This document shows positions 51,264 to 62,489 of a DNA stretch of 64,000 nt, one piece after another. Both the position numbers and the translations under genes were made by a program. This DNA comes from Pandoraea sp. (GTDB lineage Bacteria; Pseudomonadota; Gammaproteobacteria; Burkholderiales; Burkholderiaceae). Below the pieces are notes generated by a model. The model was not told where the DNA came from and made no database searches. It saw nothing but the letters and a program-made list of their open reading frames with translations. How positions within the stretch are numbered: position 1 is the stretch's first letter; each line of letters starts with the position of its first letter. The stretch is from contig NZ_SCSK01000069.1 in NCBI RefSeq assembly GCF_004297875.1, forward strand, positions 59,674 to 123,673, read 5' to 3'.

Positions 51264-51884
51264 ATGATGACGACCGTCTCGAACCCCGCCATCGTCAACC
51301 ATTACACCGTTTTCGACGGCCAGCGCCGCATTGCCGCCGGTTCGCTGGCGACTGCCGCGCTGGCGTTCAAGCACGCGCTGGCGCAGGGCGCGAGCGGGCC
51401 CGTGCTGATCTACGACGACCGCACCGGGCGGGTGATCGACGTCGATACGCGCGGCACCGACGCGCAGGTCGCGGCGCGCTACGCGAATGGCGACGGCACC
51501 GCCCCCTCGGCCGAGCCGCGCGGGCGCGGGCGGCCCCGGCTCGGTGTGGTGGCCCGTGAAGTCACGCTGCTGCCACGCCACTGGGACTGGCTGGCGGCCC
51601 AGCCCGGCGGCGCCTCGGTGGCCCTGCGCAAGCTGGTCGACCAGGCGCGGCATGCTCATGGCGAGCAGGACCGGCGCCGGGCGGCGCACGAGCGCGCCTA
51701 TCACTTCATGTCGGCAATGGCCGGCGACGTGCCGCACTTCGAGGAAGCGGTCCGCGCGCTGTTCGTCGACGACCGGCCGCGCTTCGAGACGCTGGTGGCC
51801 GGCTGGCCCGAGGACGTGCGCGAGTACGCCACCCGGCTCGCATTCGAGCGCGACGATCCGGCACTGGTCCCACCGCAGCCGTAG
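51264..51884 (+). CDS. DUF2239 family protein
   Basis: The 206-residue protein shows the DUF2239 pattern: FDGQRRIAAGSLATAALAFKH, VLIYDDRTGRVIDVDTRG, then GRGRPRLGVVAREVTLLPRH and WDWLAAQPGGASVALRKLVD. The middle segment GRGRPRLG is basic and could contact nucleic acid, followed by a helical region with RRRAAHERAYHFMSAMAGD. No signal peptide or membrane span is seen, so it is cytoplasmic. The function of the family is not known. It is expressed from its own promoter. Confidence 0.82.
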   Translation: MMTTVSNPAIVNHYTVFDGQRRIAAGSLATAALAFKHALAQGASGPVLIYDDRTGRVIDVDTRGTDAQVAARYANGDGTAPSAEPRGRGRPRLGVVAREVTLLPRHWDWLAAQPGGASVALRKLVDQARHAHGEQDRRRAAHERAYHFMSAMAGDVPHFEEAVRALFVDDRPRFETLVAGWPEDVREYATRLAFERDDPALVPPQP

Positions 51885-51949
51885 GCGAGGCCAAGGGGGT
51901 CGAGGGGGACGCCAGCGGCCTTCGCCAGCCGGTGACATAATTGGCCCGG

Positions 51950-51973
51950 GCGACGCGCCGCCGGGCGCGTCGC
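51950..51973. repeat. 10-bp perfect hairpin between DUF2239 and DUF1993
   Basis: GCGACGCGCC (51950-51959) and GGCGCGTCGC (51964-51973) pair around a GCCG loop. No T-run follows. It may stop or slow transcription before the DUF1993 gene. Confidence 0.4.
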
Positions 51974-52016
51974 ACATCTTGCCTATGTCTTTGTCACGCT
52001 TGACCTGGAGCCCCCT

Positions 52017-52526
52017 ATGACCCTTTCGATGTATCAAGCATCCCTACCCGTGATGACGCGCATGATGCGCAATCTCGATGCGATCCTCGCCAAGGCGGCC
52101 GCGCATGCGGAAGAGAAAAAGATCGATCCGGCGGTGCTGATCGGCAGCCGGCTGTATCCCGACATGTTCGCGCTGGCGCGCCAGGTGCAGATCGTCACCG
52201 ACACCGCCAAAGGCTGCGCCGCGCGCCTGGCCGGCGTCGAGCCGCCGAAGTACGACGACACCGAAACGACCTTCGCGGAACTCGCGGCGCGCCTGCAGAA
52301 AACCATCGATTATCTGGAGAGCTTCAAGGCCGGCCAGATCGACGGCACCGAGAAAAAAGACATCACGCTCAAGCTCGGCGGCAAACCGGTCACCTTCACC
52401 GGCGAGTTCTATCTGCTCAATTTCGTACTGCCCAATTTCTATTTCCATGTGAGCACCGCTTACGGCATCCTGCGCCATAGCGGCGTGCCGCTGGGCAAAA
52501 TGGATTACCTCGGCCAGCTCGCCTGA
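52017..52526 (+). CDS. DUF1993 family protein
   Basis: The 169-residue protein matches the DUF1993 pattern: MYQASLPVMTRMMRNLDAIL, GSRLYPDMFALARQVQIVTD, FAELAARLQKTIDYLESFK and NFVLPNFYFHVSTAYGILRHSG. It is a four-helix bundle related to the DinB/YfiT fold, where histidines could bind a metal (NFYFHVST, and LPNF region). It has no signal peptide. The role of the family is unknown, but it is often linked to stress or DNA-damage-like DinB functions. A GGAG lies upstream of the ATG. Confidence 0.82.
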   Translation: MTLSMYQASLPVMTRMMRNLDAILAKAAAHAEEKKIDPAVLIGSRLYPDMFALARQVQIVTDTAKGCAARLAGVEPPKYDDTETTFAELAARLQKTIDYLESFKAGQIDGTEKKDITLKLGGKPVTFTGEFYLLNFVLPNFYFHVSTAYGILRHSGVPLGKMDYLGQLA

Positions 52527-52544
52527 GCTGCGGCGCGGCGGCCG

Positions 52545-52885
52545 GTGATGCTCAACCGCAACAAGCGCGGCATCGCGCTGAACCTCAAGACCGAGGGCGG
52601 GCGGCGCGTGCTGCGCCGCATGATCGCCGGGGCCGACGCGCTCACCGAGAACTACCGGCTGGGCACGATGGAAAAGCTCGGCTTCGGCGACCAGACGCTC
52701 AAAGAAGACAACCCGGGGCTCATCTACTGCTCGATCTCCGGCTACGGGCGCACCGGGCCGTGCGCCGACAAAGGCGGGTTCGACCTAATCGCGCAGGGGC
52801 TGGCGGGCCTGATGAGCATGACCGGCGACCCTGGGCAGGCGCCGATCAAGGCCGGCTCGCCGATTGCCGATATCAACGCCGGCAT
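52545..52885 (+). pseudogene. Internal fragment of a family III CoA-transferase
   Basis: About 113 codons match the middle of CaiB/BaiF CoA-transferases: VMLNRNKRGIALNLKTEG, ENYRLGTMEKLG, LIYCSISGYGRTGP, GGFDLIAQGLAGLMSM and KAGSPIADINAGI with the catalytic Asp. The N-terminal 70 residues are absent (an in-frame stop lies just upstream), and the match ends abruptly at about 52885, leaving some 220 C-terminal residues missing. The end runs into the convergent GST gene. It is a decayed or rearranged remnant. Its sequence differs from the intact CoA-transferases in the window. Confidence 0.72.
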
Positions 52886-52963
52886 CGCTCGCCGGCCGGG
52901 CGTTCGGCACGCTGCCGCCGAACGCCGCCCTGGCGATCGCTCAGTGCGGGAAAGACTGCAGGC

Positions 52964-53668
52964 TTATCCTCGCGCCGGGATCTCCAGGCCCCTCTTGACC
53001 GCCGGGCGCGCCACGAACGCATCGAGCGCGCGCGTGACGTGCGGGAAGCCGGCGATGCCGACCAGATCGGCCGCCTCGTAAAAGCCGATCAGATTGCGCA
53101 CCCACGGGAAGGTGGCGACGTCGGCAATCGTATAGGCGTCGCCCATGATCCACTGGCGCGCGGCGAGCCGGTCGTTCAGCACACCCAGCAGGCGCTTGGC
53201 CTCGCCAACATAGCGGTCGCGCGGGCGCTTGTCTTCGTACTCCTTGCCGGCGAACTTATTGAAGAAACCGACCTGCCCGAACATCGGACCGATGCCGCCC
53301 ATCTGGAACATCAGCCACTGAATGGTTTCATAGCGCCCGGCCGCATCGGCGGGAATGAGCTGCCCGGTCTTCTCGGCCAGGTATAGCAAAATCGCGCCCG
53401 ATTCGAACAGCGGCAGCGGCTTGCCGCCCGGCCCGTTCGGATCGATGATCGCAGGAATCTTATTGTTCGGGTTGAGCGACAGGAACTCGGGCGACATCTG
53501 GTCGTTGGTGCCAAAGCTCACCAGATGCGGCTCGTACGGCAGGCCGGTTTCCTCCAGCATGATCGACACCTTCACGCCGTTGGGCGTGGGCAGCGAATAC
53601 AACTGAATGCGCTCGGGATGCTGCGCGGGCCATTTCTTCGTGATCGGAAAAGCGGACAGATCGGACAT
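52964..53668 (-). CDS. Glutathione S-transferase (YfcG/Ure2p-like)
   Basis: The 234-residue protein has a thioredoxin-fold N-domain: IQLYSLPTPNGVKVSIMLEE, where the Asn of PNG binds glutathione in Nu-class GSTs, then NPNNKIPAIIDP and FESGAILLYLAEK. The C-terminal helical domain includes WLMFQMGGIGPMFGQ and GDAYTIADVATFPW. This is the YfcG/YghU/Ure2p type, with disulfide reductase activity in E. coli members. It has no obvious partner nearby; the CoA-transferase remnant lies on the opposite strand and overlaps its end. Confidence 0.9.
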   Translation of the reverse strand: MSDLSAFPITKKWPAQHPERIQLYSLPTPNGVKVSIMLEETGLPYEPHLVSFGTNDQMSPEFLSLNPNNKIPAIIDPNGPGGKPLPLFESGAILLYLAEKTGQLIPADAAGRYETIQWLMFQMGGIGPMFGQVGFFNKFAGKEYEDKRPRDRYVGEAKRLLGVLNDRLAARQWIMGDAYTIADVATFPWVRNLIGFYEAADLVGIAGFPHVTRALDAFVARPAVKRGLEIPARG

Positions 53669-54155
53669 GGGGCTCCTTCAGGGCGTCTTGCCGCCGAAGC
53701 GCAGCGCGGGCGCGGCGCAGGCGTGGGGATGGGCCAGGACATCGGACCGTCAATATAAACCCTCACGGGAAGTTTTGCTTTGGACTGCCTGGCCCATCGC
53801 CCATGATGCTCGAGCCGGAGCGGGCGACAGGCCACGCATGACGCGCATGACGCGCCGCGAGATTCGGGCGCTTCGGTCTATGCGGTGAATCGGTCGAGGA
53901 CTTCGATGCCCGTTGCGAGTCAGGCAAGGGGCTCGGTCGATGAAGATGTGGCGCGGTGGACGCCGCATTTGACCGCCGGGTTGCTCACAGGCGTGCGGGG
54001 AATTGCGGGGTCAGCGGCAGACGTGCTGCGTCGGCTGGCGGATTGGGCGGCGGCGGAGCAAGGGCGCCGCACGCCGGCCAACACCGCTGCCGCCGCGCTG
54101 GCCGCCGGGAGCAGGTGAAGCCGATAAGTACGACGCCAGGCAGCACACATGGATA
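53669..54155. other. No confident gene
   Basis: Between the GST and SHOCT genes only a short plus-strand frame at 53885-54118 (77 codons, start MNRSRTSMPVASQARG) is seen. It has no ribosome site or recognisable domain and is more likely noise. Part of the stretch should hold the GST promoter. Confidence 0.45.
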
Positions 54156-54401
54156 TCAACGCTCCAGATCGGCGCGCCGCCGCTGGTATTCGTCGGCGTC
54201 TATTTCGCCGCGCGCATAGCGCTCGTCGAGAATGTCGAGCGCCTTGCGGCGACGCTCCTGCCGTTCGGGCCCGAATCCCGAGGCGCGGCGCGTCAGCATG
54301 ACGACCACCGCGACGACGATCACAACGAGCAGAATCATCATCAGGAATCCGAACCCACCCATCATGCCGTATCCGAAACCACCAGGATGTCCGTACCACA
54401 T
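54156..54401 (-). CDS. Small SHOCT-domain membrane protein
   Basis: The start at 54401 (MWYGHPGGFGYGMMGGFGFL, 81 residues) has GGAG nine bases upstream; 54449 is a possible longer start. A glycine-rich N-terminus leads into one membrane span (FLMMILLVVIVVAVVVMLT) and a C-terminal SHOCT domain, KALDILDERYARGEIDADEYQRR. SHOCT proteins are short oligomerisation modules, and such Gly-His-rich forms are frequent beside copper or silver ATPases. It lies 157 bases downstream of the copper ATPase on the same strand and may belong to its operon. Confidence 0.8.
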   Translation of the reverse strand: MWYGHPGGFGYGMMGGFGFLMMILLVVIVVAVVVMLTRRASGFGPERQERRRKALDILDERYARGEIDADEYQRRRADLER

Positions 54402-54558
54402 CGTTGAAAACTCCGGCCAGTAATCAATGCGAAATTGGAGTTCGCTCAATACTCACAATAGTCTTGGAATGCCGGTCCGTTCATGACTTTCGTCAACGAA
54501 CCCGACAATCCCGCGCCTGCGGTCACCGTCGACCTATCCACCCTCTCGCGACCGAACT

Positions 54559-56802
<2,244 letters not shown>

Positions 56803-56868
56803 CGCGATTCTCCCTTGATGAGCGAGCTGGCGAAGCATCACAAGGTCAGCCGCGGAGACGACATAACC

Positions 56869-56899
56869 ATGCTAAACCTTCCCATCGCAGGAAAGTCAA
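56869..56899 (-). promoter_or_regulatory. CueR/MerR-type promoter of the copper ATPase
   Basis: On the minus strand TTGACT (56899-56894) and TAGCAT (56874-56869) are 19 bp apart, the over-long spacing of MerR-family promoters. The near-perfect dyad ACTTTCC-N7-GGAAGGT (56896-56876) fills the spacer and matches the CueR operator pattern. Copper-loaded CueR would untwist this DNA to start transcription. Confidence 0.8.
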
Positions 56900-57044
56900 G
56901 CCAGGGTCAAGCTCGTTTGACAAGGATCAAGCGGGGCAAACAGGGAAGACGCTCGCCGTGCGGCACGTCGGAGAGATGTTGACTGACGAGCGCTGAACGG
57001 GAACAAGGCTCGTTGCAAGCACGTTCGCTGAATATCAATAAACC

Positions 57045-58193
57045 CTAGTTACCGGGTTCGAAGCGCCCGTATTTTGCTTTTCGCGCTCCGCGCCAAACCA
57101 GACATTGCTGCCGCACAACTTCATTCAACGATTCTTGCCTGGCCGTCCGGCGCAGCCACATCGCATCACTAAAGCCATCACGCACGACTTGCCTGATCAT
57201 CGCCAGCGCTCGTTCCGAACCCAATGTCCGCGCATGGGCCTCCAACGCATCCAGGGTTTCATTTATTTCGCCACCGATAGGCTGGCGATACCCTGTTTCC
57301 GGATTGATGCACGATCCGTCGAGCCCATAGCGGCAGGCCATGAAACGATTGACTCGATACACCTCGCTGTCGCGATCGCTCAAACGGAGAGATTTTTCAG
57401 TCAACAGATAACGTGCGAGCGTCTGAATGTAACCGGCAATGGCTGCCGCCCATTCGATGCAAAGCGGGGTATCCATGACACGTACTTCAACGGTTCCGTA
57501 TCCGGGGCTCGGGCGAATATCCCAATAAAAGTCTTTCAGGCTTTTCACAACCTCTGTCATTGCCATGCGCTCGAAGTATTCGGTGAAATCGCTCCATTTC
57601 AATATGAAGGGTGCCTGCCCCGACAGTGGGAACGAGGCAACTGAACTGAGACGGGCGGACTGAAACCTCGTATCGAAGCCTTGCGCATAAGGTGACGAGG
57701 CGGCCAGCGCGATGAAATGGTGCACATATCGCGAAAGCGAATGAAGCAGGATCAGTGCCGAGTCGGCATCCGGGCAGCCAACGTGGACGTGCTGGCCAAA
57801 TATCGTGAATTGCTGATACAGGTATCCATACAGCTGCATCAGATGTTCGGATCGATCACGGCCGCTGGAGCGTTGCTCGTACCAGTTCTGAAAGGGGTGC
57901 GTGCCACCTCCGCAGATCCCGACGTTCAGAAAATCGGCAGCATGGTTGAGTACGTCCCGCAGAACCGTCAGCTCGGCCTTTACCTGATCATAGTTCCGGC
58001 AAATACCCGTCGACAGCTCGATCATGCCCTCCGTTGTTTCAGGCTTGATCGCTCCGGAGAAGGCTTGCAGGCGAACGCGTTCCAGCAATTCCGTTGCCGC
58101 TTTCGTCAAATTGTAATCATGCGTATTGACGACCTGCACTTCGATCTCGACCCCCATGGTAAATGGCTCGGAAGCGGCAAAGGGTGTAAGCAT
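57045..58193 (-). CDS. ybdK: YbdK-type carboxylate-amine ligase (glutamate-cysteine ligase 2 family)
   Basis: The 382-residue protein has the GCS2/YbdK pattern: FTMGVEIEVQVVNTHDYNL, ELSTGICRNYDQVK, CGGGTHPFQNWYEQR, IFGQHVHVGCPDAD, and EVRVMDTP in the later ATP-grasp-like fold. E. coli YbdK has weak gamma-glutamylcysteine ligase activity. Here GSH synthesis is not its likely main job, because GshA would be elsewhere. The gene is less GC-rich than its neighbours and stands alone before a gene-poor, AT-rich stretch, so it may be newly acquired. Confidence 0.9.
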   Translation of the reverse strand: MLTPFAASEPFTMGVEIEVQVVNTHDYNLTKAATELLERVRLQAFSGAIKPETTEGMIELSTGICRNYDQVKAELTVLRDVLNHAADFLNVGICGGGTHPFQNWYEQRSSGRDRSEHLMQLYGYLYQQFTIFGQHVHVGCPDADSALILLHSLSRYVHHFIALAASSPYAQGFDTRFQSARLSSVASFPLSGQAPFILKWSDFTEYFERMAMTEVVKSLKDFYWDIRPSPGYGTVEVRVMDTPLCIEWAAAIAGYIQTLARYLLTEKSLRLSDRDSEVYRVNRFMACRYGLDGSCINPETGYRQPIGGEINETLDALEAHARTLGSERALAMIRQVVRDGFSDAMWLRRTARQESLNEVVRQQCLVWRGARKAKYGRFEPGN

Positions 58194-59325
58194 TATGCGT
58201 CTTTCCTCAAGTCAGCCGAGTCGCCGAGATATGGATCAGGCATGAGAAATATGAGAACTCGCAGCGTGCCGGCGGCTGATCCGTTTATCGATTTTTTATT
58301 GATTGAATAAAAATTGGAGAAATCGTCTCCACCAAAAAAAACCGTCAATTATTTAGTTATATATAACGTTCGGCTAACTATATTGTTTTTCAATCGATTT
58401 ATGAAGGTCTTCTTTCAACACTACGAAAACCCGCAAAACCTTGTTGGCTCGACGCACACCGGTGCCGGCCCGCCCAACGGGGCGGCCCAGGAATGCAGGC
58501 CGCCGGCGCGCGAATGAAGCAGACGTTACGGCGAGCGAGCGGCTGATCTCCTGCAGGGGGCGGCCTGGCGATTTTTCGGCGGCGGGCAGGTTTCGGTGCG
58601 CCACGAATGTTCTCGAAGATAAGCCCGCCCAAAGCGTCATGCACCTTCACCTGCAGAGGATGACCAATCCGACCCCCTCGACAGCGGCATTCCGCCCATC
58701 GTCGACGGCAAGATCGTCGCGCGATCGGGGTCTCCGGAATGCAATCGACGCAGGGCGCGCAGGTCGGGCAGGCAGAGGGGGGCGTTGGGGTAGGTTTGGG
58801 GGGCGGGTGGTCGGCTGGTGGCGACCCACTGCGGCCAGACGGCTTTCTCGAAGCCGGTCAGTCGGCCAAACCGATAATTTTCAAAGTAGAGTGCCACTAA
58901 GCGGCCGTTGGCCACTGCACCCGATCCGCCAGTTTTGGACATTCCCTCGCGATGCTACGGAGTCATTCGGATGGCCGATAAATTGCCGATAGCAGTCCTT
59001 GCCTGCTAAACAAAGTAGCGCAACCCGCTGATTATTTGAGCAACACCGAATACCGTAACGGCAATAGCCGACAGGTAGTCTCGGACGTTAATTTTCGATC
59101 TGTCCAGAAAACCATCGTTTGCGTGACATCTACCTGAACAAAACTGGCCGCGACGCTCCGGAGCACTTGTATCAGACGGGCGCGACCAGTCCAAAATCGA
59201 TCGACGGCCCAGAAGCAACTCGACCCGGAGGAGATTGACCACTTCGGCCCGCAGGCCCGGCGGTAAACTCATGGAGCACATCGAGTTTTATCGTCAGCGA
59301 AGCCGTGACGGCAAGTCCTTCTGAC
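58194..59325. other. Gene-poor kilobase of unclear content
   Basis: No convincing gene is found between YbdK and the AraC gene. An AT-rich patch (58280-58400) carries a hairpin, GGAGA/TCTCC at 58316-58330, with T-runs on the minus strand. Several short frames exist, for example 58637-58942 minus and 59006-59281 minus; the latter ends in the hydrophobic YLSAIAVTVFGVAQIISG. None has a ribosome site or a known domain. It could be degraded DNA from a past rearrangement. Confidence 0.5.
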
Positions 59326-60237
59326 TCAGGCGACGCTCTTGACCGCCTCTTGCGCGAACTGTGTCGGCGGCACGCCGACATGGCGTGCGAACGCGACACT
59401 GAATGCACTCGCCGAGCTATAGCCCACGCGCCCGGCGATGGTGGCGATGCTGGATTCCCTCTGACGCAGCAGGTTCTTGGCGATGGCCATACGCCAGGAC
59501 AACAGGTACGCCATCGGGGCGACGCCGACTGCCCGGCTGAACCGATCGAAGAAAGAGGAGCGTGAGAGCGCCGCGGTTTTGGCCAGTTCCGCGATGGTCC
59601 AGGGCTTCTCCGGATTTTTGTGCATCTCACGGATGGCGAGTGCGAGACGAGCGTCGGACAGACCCCGCACCAGCCCGGGCGAGGCACCCGTTTGCACCGA
59701 TCGCAAGGCTTCGATGAATAGCACTTCGAGCAGCCGCGCCAGCACGACTTCGCGCGCGGGCCGTTGCGCACGCGATTCGTCCCGCACGAGTTTGACGAGG
59801 GTCGCCAGCCGGTGATCGCCGCGCACGAGGGCAAGTTCGGGCAGCAGCGAAACGAGCAGCGCCGCATCCGGCGCCCCGAACGCACAGAGGCCGGCCAGCC
59901 ATTGCGCGTCCGGCGCGATGGCTGCGTCGCCGAAACGAAAGCTGCCGTCGGGTTGTGCCGTCGGCGCAATATCGGCCGGGGCGTCATCGTCGGGCGGATC
60001 GATGCTCGTCATCGTGAAGCCGAACACTTCGGGCACGAGGATGAAGTCGTCGGCCTGGAGCACGAGCGGCTCCCGGCCATTCACCGACAGACGGAGCGAC
60101 CCTTCGAGCACCACGCAATAGAACGGCTGTCCGACTTCCGTGCGGCTCGCGCGCCAGCGCCCTGCGCCGCTCAGCACTTTCGAGAACGTGGGCGTCGGTT
60201 GGAGCAGCGTAACGACTTCAGCGAGGGGGTCGGTCAT
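59326..60237 (-). CDS. AraC family regulator with a cupin_6 sensor domain
   Basis: The 303-residue protein starts MTDPLAEVVTLLQPTPTFSK, a typical cupin_6 AraC beginning. The sensor covers residues to about 195 (FYCVVLEGSLRLSVNGREPL, DDFILVPEVFGFTMTS). The C-terminal domain has two helix-turn-helix motifs (WTIAELAKTAALSRSSFFDRF and IATIAGRVGYSSASAFSVAF). Such proteins often activate a neighbouring short-chain dehydrogenase gene. Here the SDR is divergent, with 98 bases between. Aldehydes or oxidative compounds are common inducers. The exact inducer is unknown. Confidence 0.92.
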   Translation of the reverse strand: MTDPLAEVVTLLQPTPTFSKVLSGAGRWRASRTEVGQPFYCVVLEGSLRLSVNGREPLVLQADDFILVPEVFGFTMTSIDPPDDDAPADIAPTAQPDGSFRFGDAAIAPDAQWLAGLCAFGAPDAALLVSLLPELALVRGDHRLATLVKLVRDESRAQRPAREVVLARLLEVLFIEALRSVQTGASPGLVRGLSDARLALAIREMHKNPEKPWTIAELAKTAALSRSSFFDRFSRAVGVAPMAYLLSWRMAIAKNLLRQRESSIATIAGRVGYSSASAFSVAFARHVGVPPTQFAQEAVKSVA

Positions 60238-60335
60238 GATCGGACTAACGCAAATGAAATGTGGACGTTCGATTGTAGCGAGTCCGGCCTGCCTCGGCGT
60301 ATCGTGTCGACACTGTCACCAACACAGGAGTCCAC

Positions 60336-61085
60336 ATGAAGACGGTATTGATCACCGGTTGCTCATCCGGTTTTGGTTTGGAGATTGCGCGATATTTTCT
60401 GGATCGCGAATGGCGCGTGATCGCCACGATGCGCACACCGCGGGAAGACGTCTTGCCACGTTCCGATCGTCTTTCGATCCTCGCGCTCGACGTGAGGGAT
60501 CCGCAAAGCATCCGTGAGGCCATCGACGCAGCCGGCCCCATCGACGTGCTTGTCAACAACGCCGGCATCGGCTTTCTGAATGCGCTCGAAGGCACGCCGA
60601 TGGACACCGTGCGCGATATCTTCGAGACGAACACGCTAGGCACCATCGCGATGACGCAGGCGGTGTTGCCGCAGTTCCGCGAGCGCCGGACGGGCGTGAT
60701 CATCAACGTCACCTCGACCGTCACGTGCCGGCCGCTGCATCTGCTGTCGGTCTATACCGCCAGCAAATCCGCGGTCAACGCATTCAGCGAATCGCTCGCG
60801 CTCGAACTCGAGCAGTTCAACGTGCGCGTGCGCGTGGTGCTGCCCGGACGCGCGCCGTCGACCCGCTTCGGCGAAAACGCGCGCGCACGCATGACGGACG
60901 GTTTTGCCGAGCCATACGGCGCAATCGTGCAACAGATCCTCGAGAACTGGCAGAAGGATACGACCGTCACGCATGCATCGGATGTCGCCGAAGGCGTGTG
61001 GCTGGCAGCTACCGATGCGTCGAGTCCGTTCATGATTCCCGCCGGCGAAGACGCCATCGAGTGGTACAACACGCGCACGCGATAA
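60336..61085 (+). CDS. Short-chain dehydrogenase/reductase (SDR)
   Basis: The 249-residue protein starts after CAGGAGTCCAC. It has the cofactor loop TGCSSGFGLEIARYF (residues 7-21), LDVRD, NNAGIGF, the catalytic Ser in NVTSTVT and YTASK (Tyr and Lys, about residues 143-147). This is the classical NAD(P)-dependent oxidoreductase fold. The first Gly-rich loop TGxSSGFG and the acidic LALDVRD after strand 4 are standard. It is controlled by the divergent AraC gene. The substrate is not predictable, but reduction of a reactive carbonyl is plausible. Confidence 0.92.
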   Translation: MKTVLITGCSSGFGLEIARYFLDREWRVIATMRTPREDVLPRSDRLSILALDVRDPQSIREAIDAAGPIDVLVNNAGIGFLNALEGTPMDTVRDIFETNTLGTIAMTQAVLPQFRERRTGVIINVTSTVTCRPLHLLSVYTASKSAVNAFSESLALELEQFNVRVRVVLPGRAPSTRFGENARARMTDGFAEPYGAIVQQILENWQKDTTVTHASDVAEGVWLAATDASSPFMIPAGEDAIEWYNTRTR

Positions 61086-61133
61086 CGCGCCGGCCAAGAG
61101 CGCCCCACTGCCCAGGCGGTCGCCTTGGCTCGA

Positions 61134-61775
61134 TCATTCGACCGGGTACACCTCCGACCGCCTGATCCAGCCCGACGTCATCCTCTTATCTCCAGGGAAG
61201 TCCACCTGGACCCAACCCGGCCGCATGGCACGCACACCGACGCCGTCGCCCCGCACTATGTAGGCTTTTCGATGTTGCACACTCGTGGGCGTGTCGTAGA
61301 AGTAGGCACGATCGCTCTTGACCACGGCGATCGACAACCAGGGGTGTTTCGCCACCAACACGAATTCGGCAGGAATACTGTCGTCGGCAAAATGCATCAC
61401 GTTCCAGCAGCCGCCGTGTTCGGCCGACAGGCGCACTATGAATTTATCCGGCGCCTCCAGGGACAGCTTGCCTTTGATCTGCTTCGCGGGTGTTTCCGGA
61501 AAATAGGTCGAAACGGGGACTGACGCTCTGCCCAGCTTGCCCCTCAGATAGAAAATGCAGCTGAACTGCCCGTTGACGTTATTTGCCGAATAGTAGCCGG
61601 TGACAGCCTGAGTCGCTGGGTTCACGCCGATCAGCATGCCGTCGCCATAATCGCCGCTGACCATGACCGAAGGCGTGCCGGGAGTCTCAACCGGTCTCGA
61701 ATTGTGTGCCGTTGCCGTCACCGTGAAACTCATGGTTGCAACGCAAAGCATCATCGGCAGCGCGGATATTTTCAT
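61134..61775 (-). CDS. Secreted protein with a C-terminal SH3-like domain
   Basis: The 213-residue protein begins with a signal peptide MKISALPMMLCVATMSFTVT, likely cut after TATA (about residue 22). The middle part has SGDYGDGMLIGVNPATQAVT and FSCIFYLRGKLG with two cysteines (SCIF, GGCWN) that may pair. The last 70 residues, from SVQHRKAYIVRGDGVGVRAM to PGWVQVDFPGDKRMTSGWIRR, look like a bacterial SH3 domain that binds peptidoglycan or protein partners. I do not know a function. It is convergent with the SDR gene, 48 bases apart. Confidence 0.75.
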   Translation of the reverse strand: MKISALPMMLCVATMSFTVTATAHNSRPVETPGTPSVMVSGDYGDGMLIGVNPATQAVTGYYSANNVNGQFSCIFYLRGKLGRASVPVSTYFPETPAKQIKGKLSLEAPDKFIVRLSAEHGGCWNVMHFADDSIPAEFVLVAKHPWLSIAVVKSDRAYFYDTPTSVQHRKAYIVRGDGVGVRAMRPGWVQVDFPGDKRMTSGWIRRSEVYPVE

Positions 61776-61895
61776 TCTTGGCGTCCCTGTTTCGTAACGA
61801 TTGTCGAAGCGATACGTCTCCGATTAGCCGGCCGCTTCCGTCCCCCCCTAACTACCGGCGCGTCGCTGACCCCGTCATGCCACACTCCGGCCCAG

Positions 61896-62489
61896 TCAAT
61901 CCCCCCGCCGCGCAACGATCCGATGCACCCGCTTGCCCGACGACTCGTTGACCGCTTCGGCATCGAACAGCAGTTGCGCATTGCCAAGCCCTTGCCTGAC
62001 CTGCGCGGCGTCGAACGCCGCGTAGAGCCGCCCGCCTGCATCGCGGCTTGAACCCGTTGGGGCGACTCGCCAGCTCAGGTACAGCGTGCCCGCGGGCCGG
62101 AGGATGTCGACCAGGCGAGCACAGGCCTGAGTGACCTCGTCGGGCGGCAAGTGCATGATGACGGTTTCGCACAGCACGTTGTCATACGACTCGCTTGCGA
62201 TGGAAGCCAGCGCGGGCAGCGCAGCATGCCGGAATGTGAGCGACGGAAAATCGATCGCGGCCTGGGCGATCAATCCTTCGGCGGCGTCGTAACCTACCGC
62301 GGGATAGCCATGATCGTTGAGCCACGCGAGGTCGCGGCCGGAGCCGCAACCGATGTCCGCGGTTTTGCCACCCGCAGCGAAATAGCACTGCAGCATGGCG
62401 TACATGTCTGTCGGCGGCGGCTGGTCACGCCACTCGGCGGCAAAGCGCTCTGCGCGTGTCGAGTAGGTTTCGACGGTTTGTTCATCCAC
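61896..62489 (-). CDS. Class I SAM-dependent methyltransferase
   Basis: The 197-residue protein has the SAM-binding motif I KTADIGCGSGRDLAWLNDHG (about residues 42-61), motif II-like VGYDAAEG, ESYDNVLCETVIMHLPPDE and LVDILRPAGTLYLSW. It is close in form to the methyltransf_25/31 group that acts on small molecules. No substrate can be inferred. It lies 120 bases beyond the secreted SH3-like protein and is transcribed in the same direction, with no sign of an operon. Confidence 0.88.
   Translation of the reverse strand: MDEQTVETYSTRAERFAAEWRDQPPPTDMYAMLQCYFAAGGKTADIGCGSGRDLAWLNDHGYPAVGYDAAEGLIAQAAIDFPSLTFRHAALPALASIASESYDNVLCETVIMHLPPDEVTQACARLVDILRPAGTLYLSWRVAPTGSSRDAGGRLYAAFDAAQVRQGLGNAQLLFDAEAVNESSGKRVHRIVARRGD

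Noticed and set aside
58637..58942. 101-codon minus-strand frame
   Set aside because: No ribosome site, no recognisable domain and skewed composition; left as part of the gene-poor stretch.
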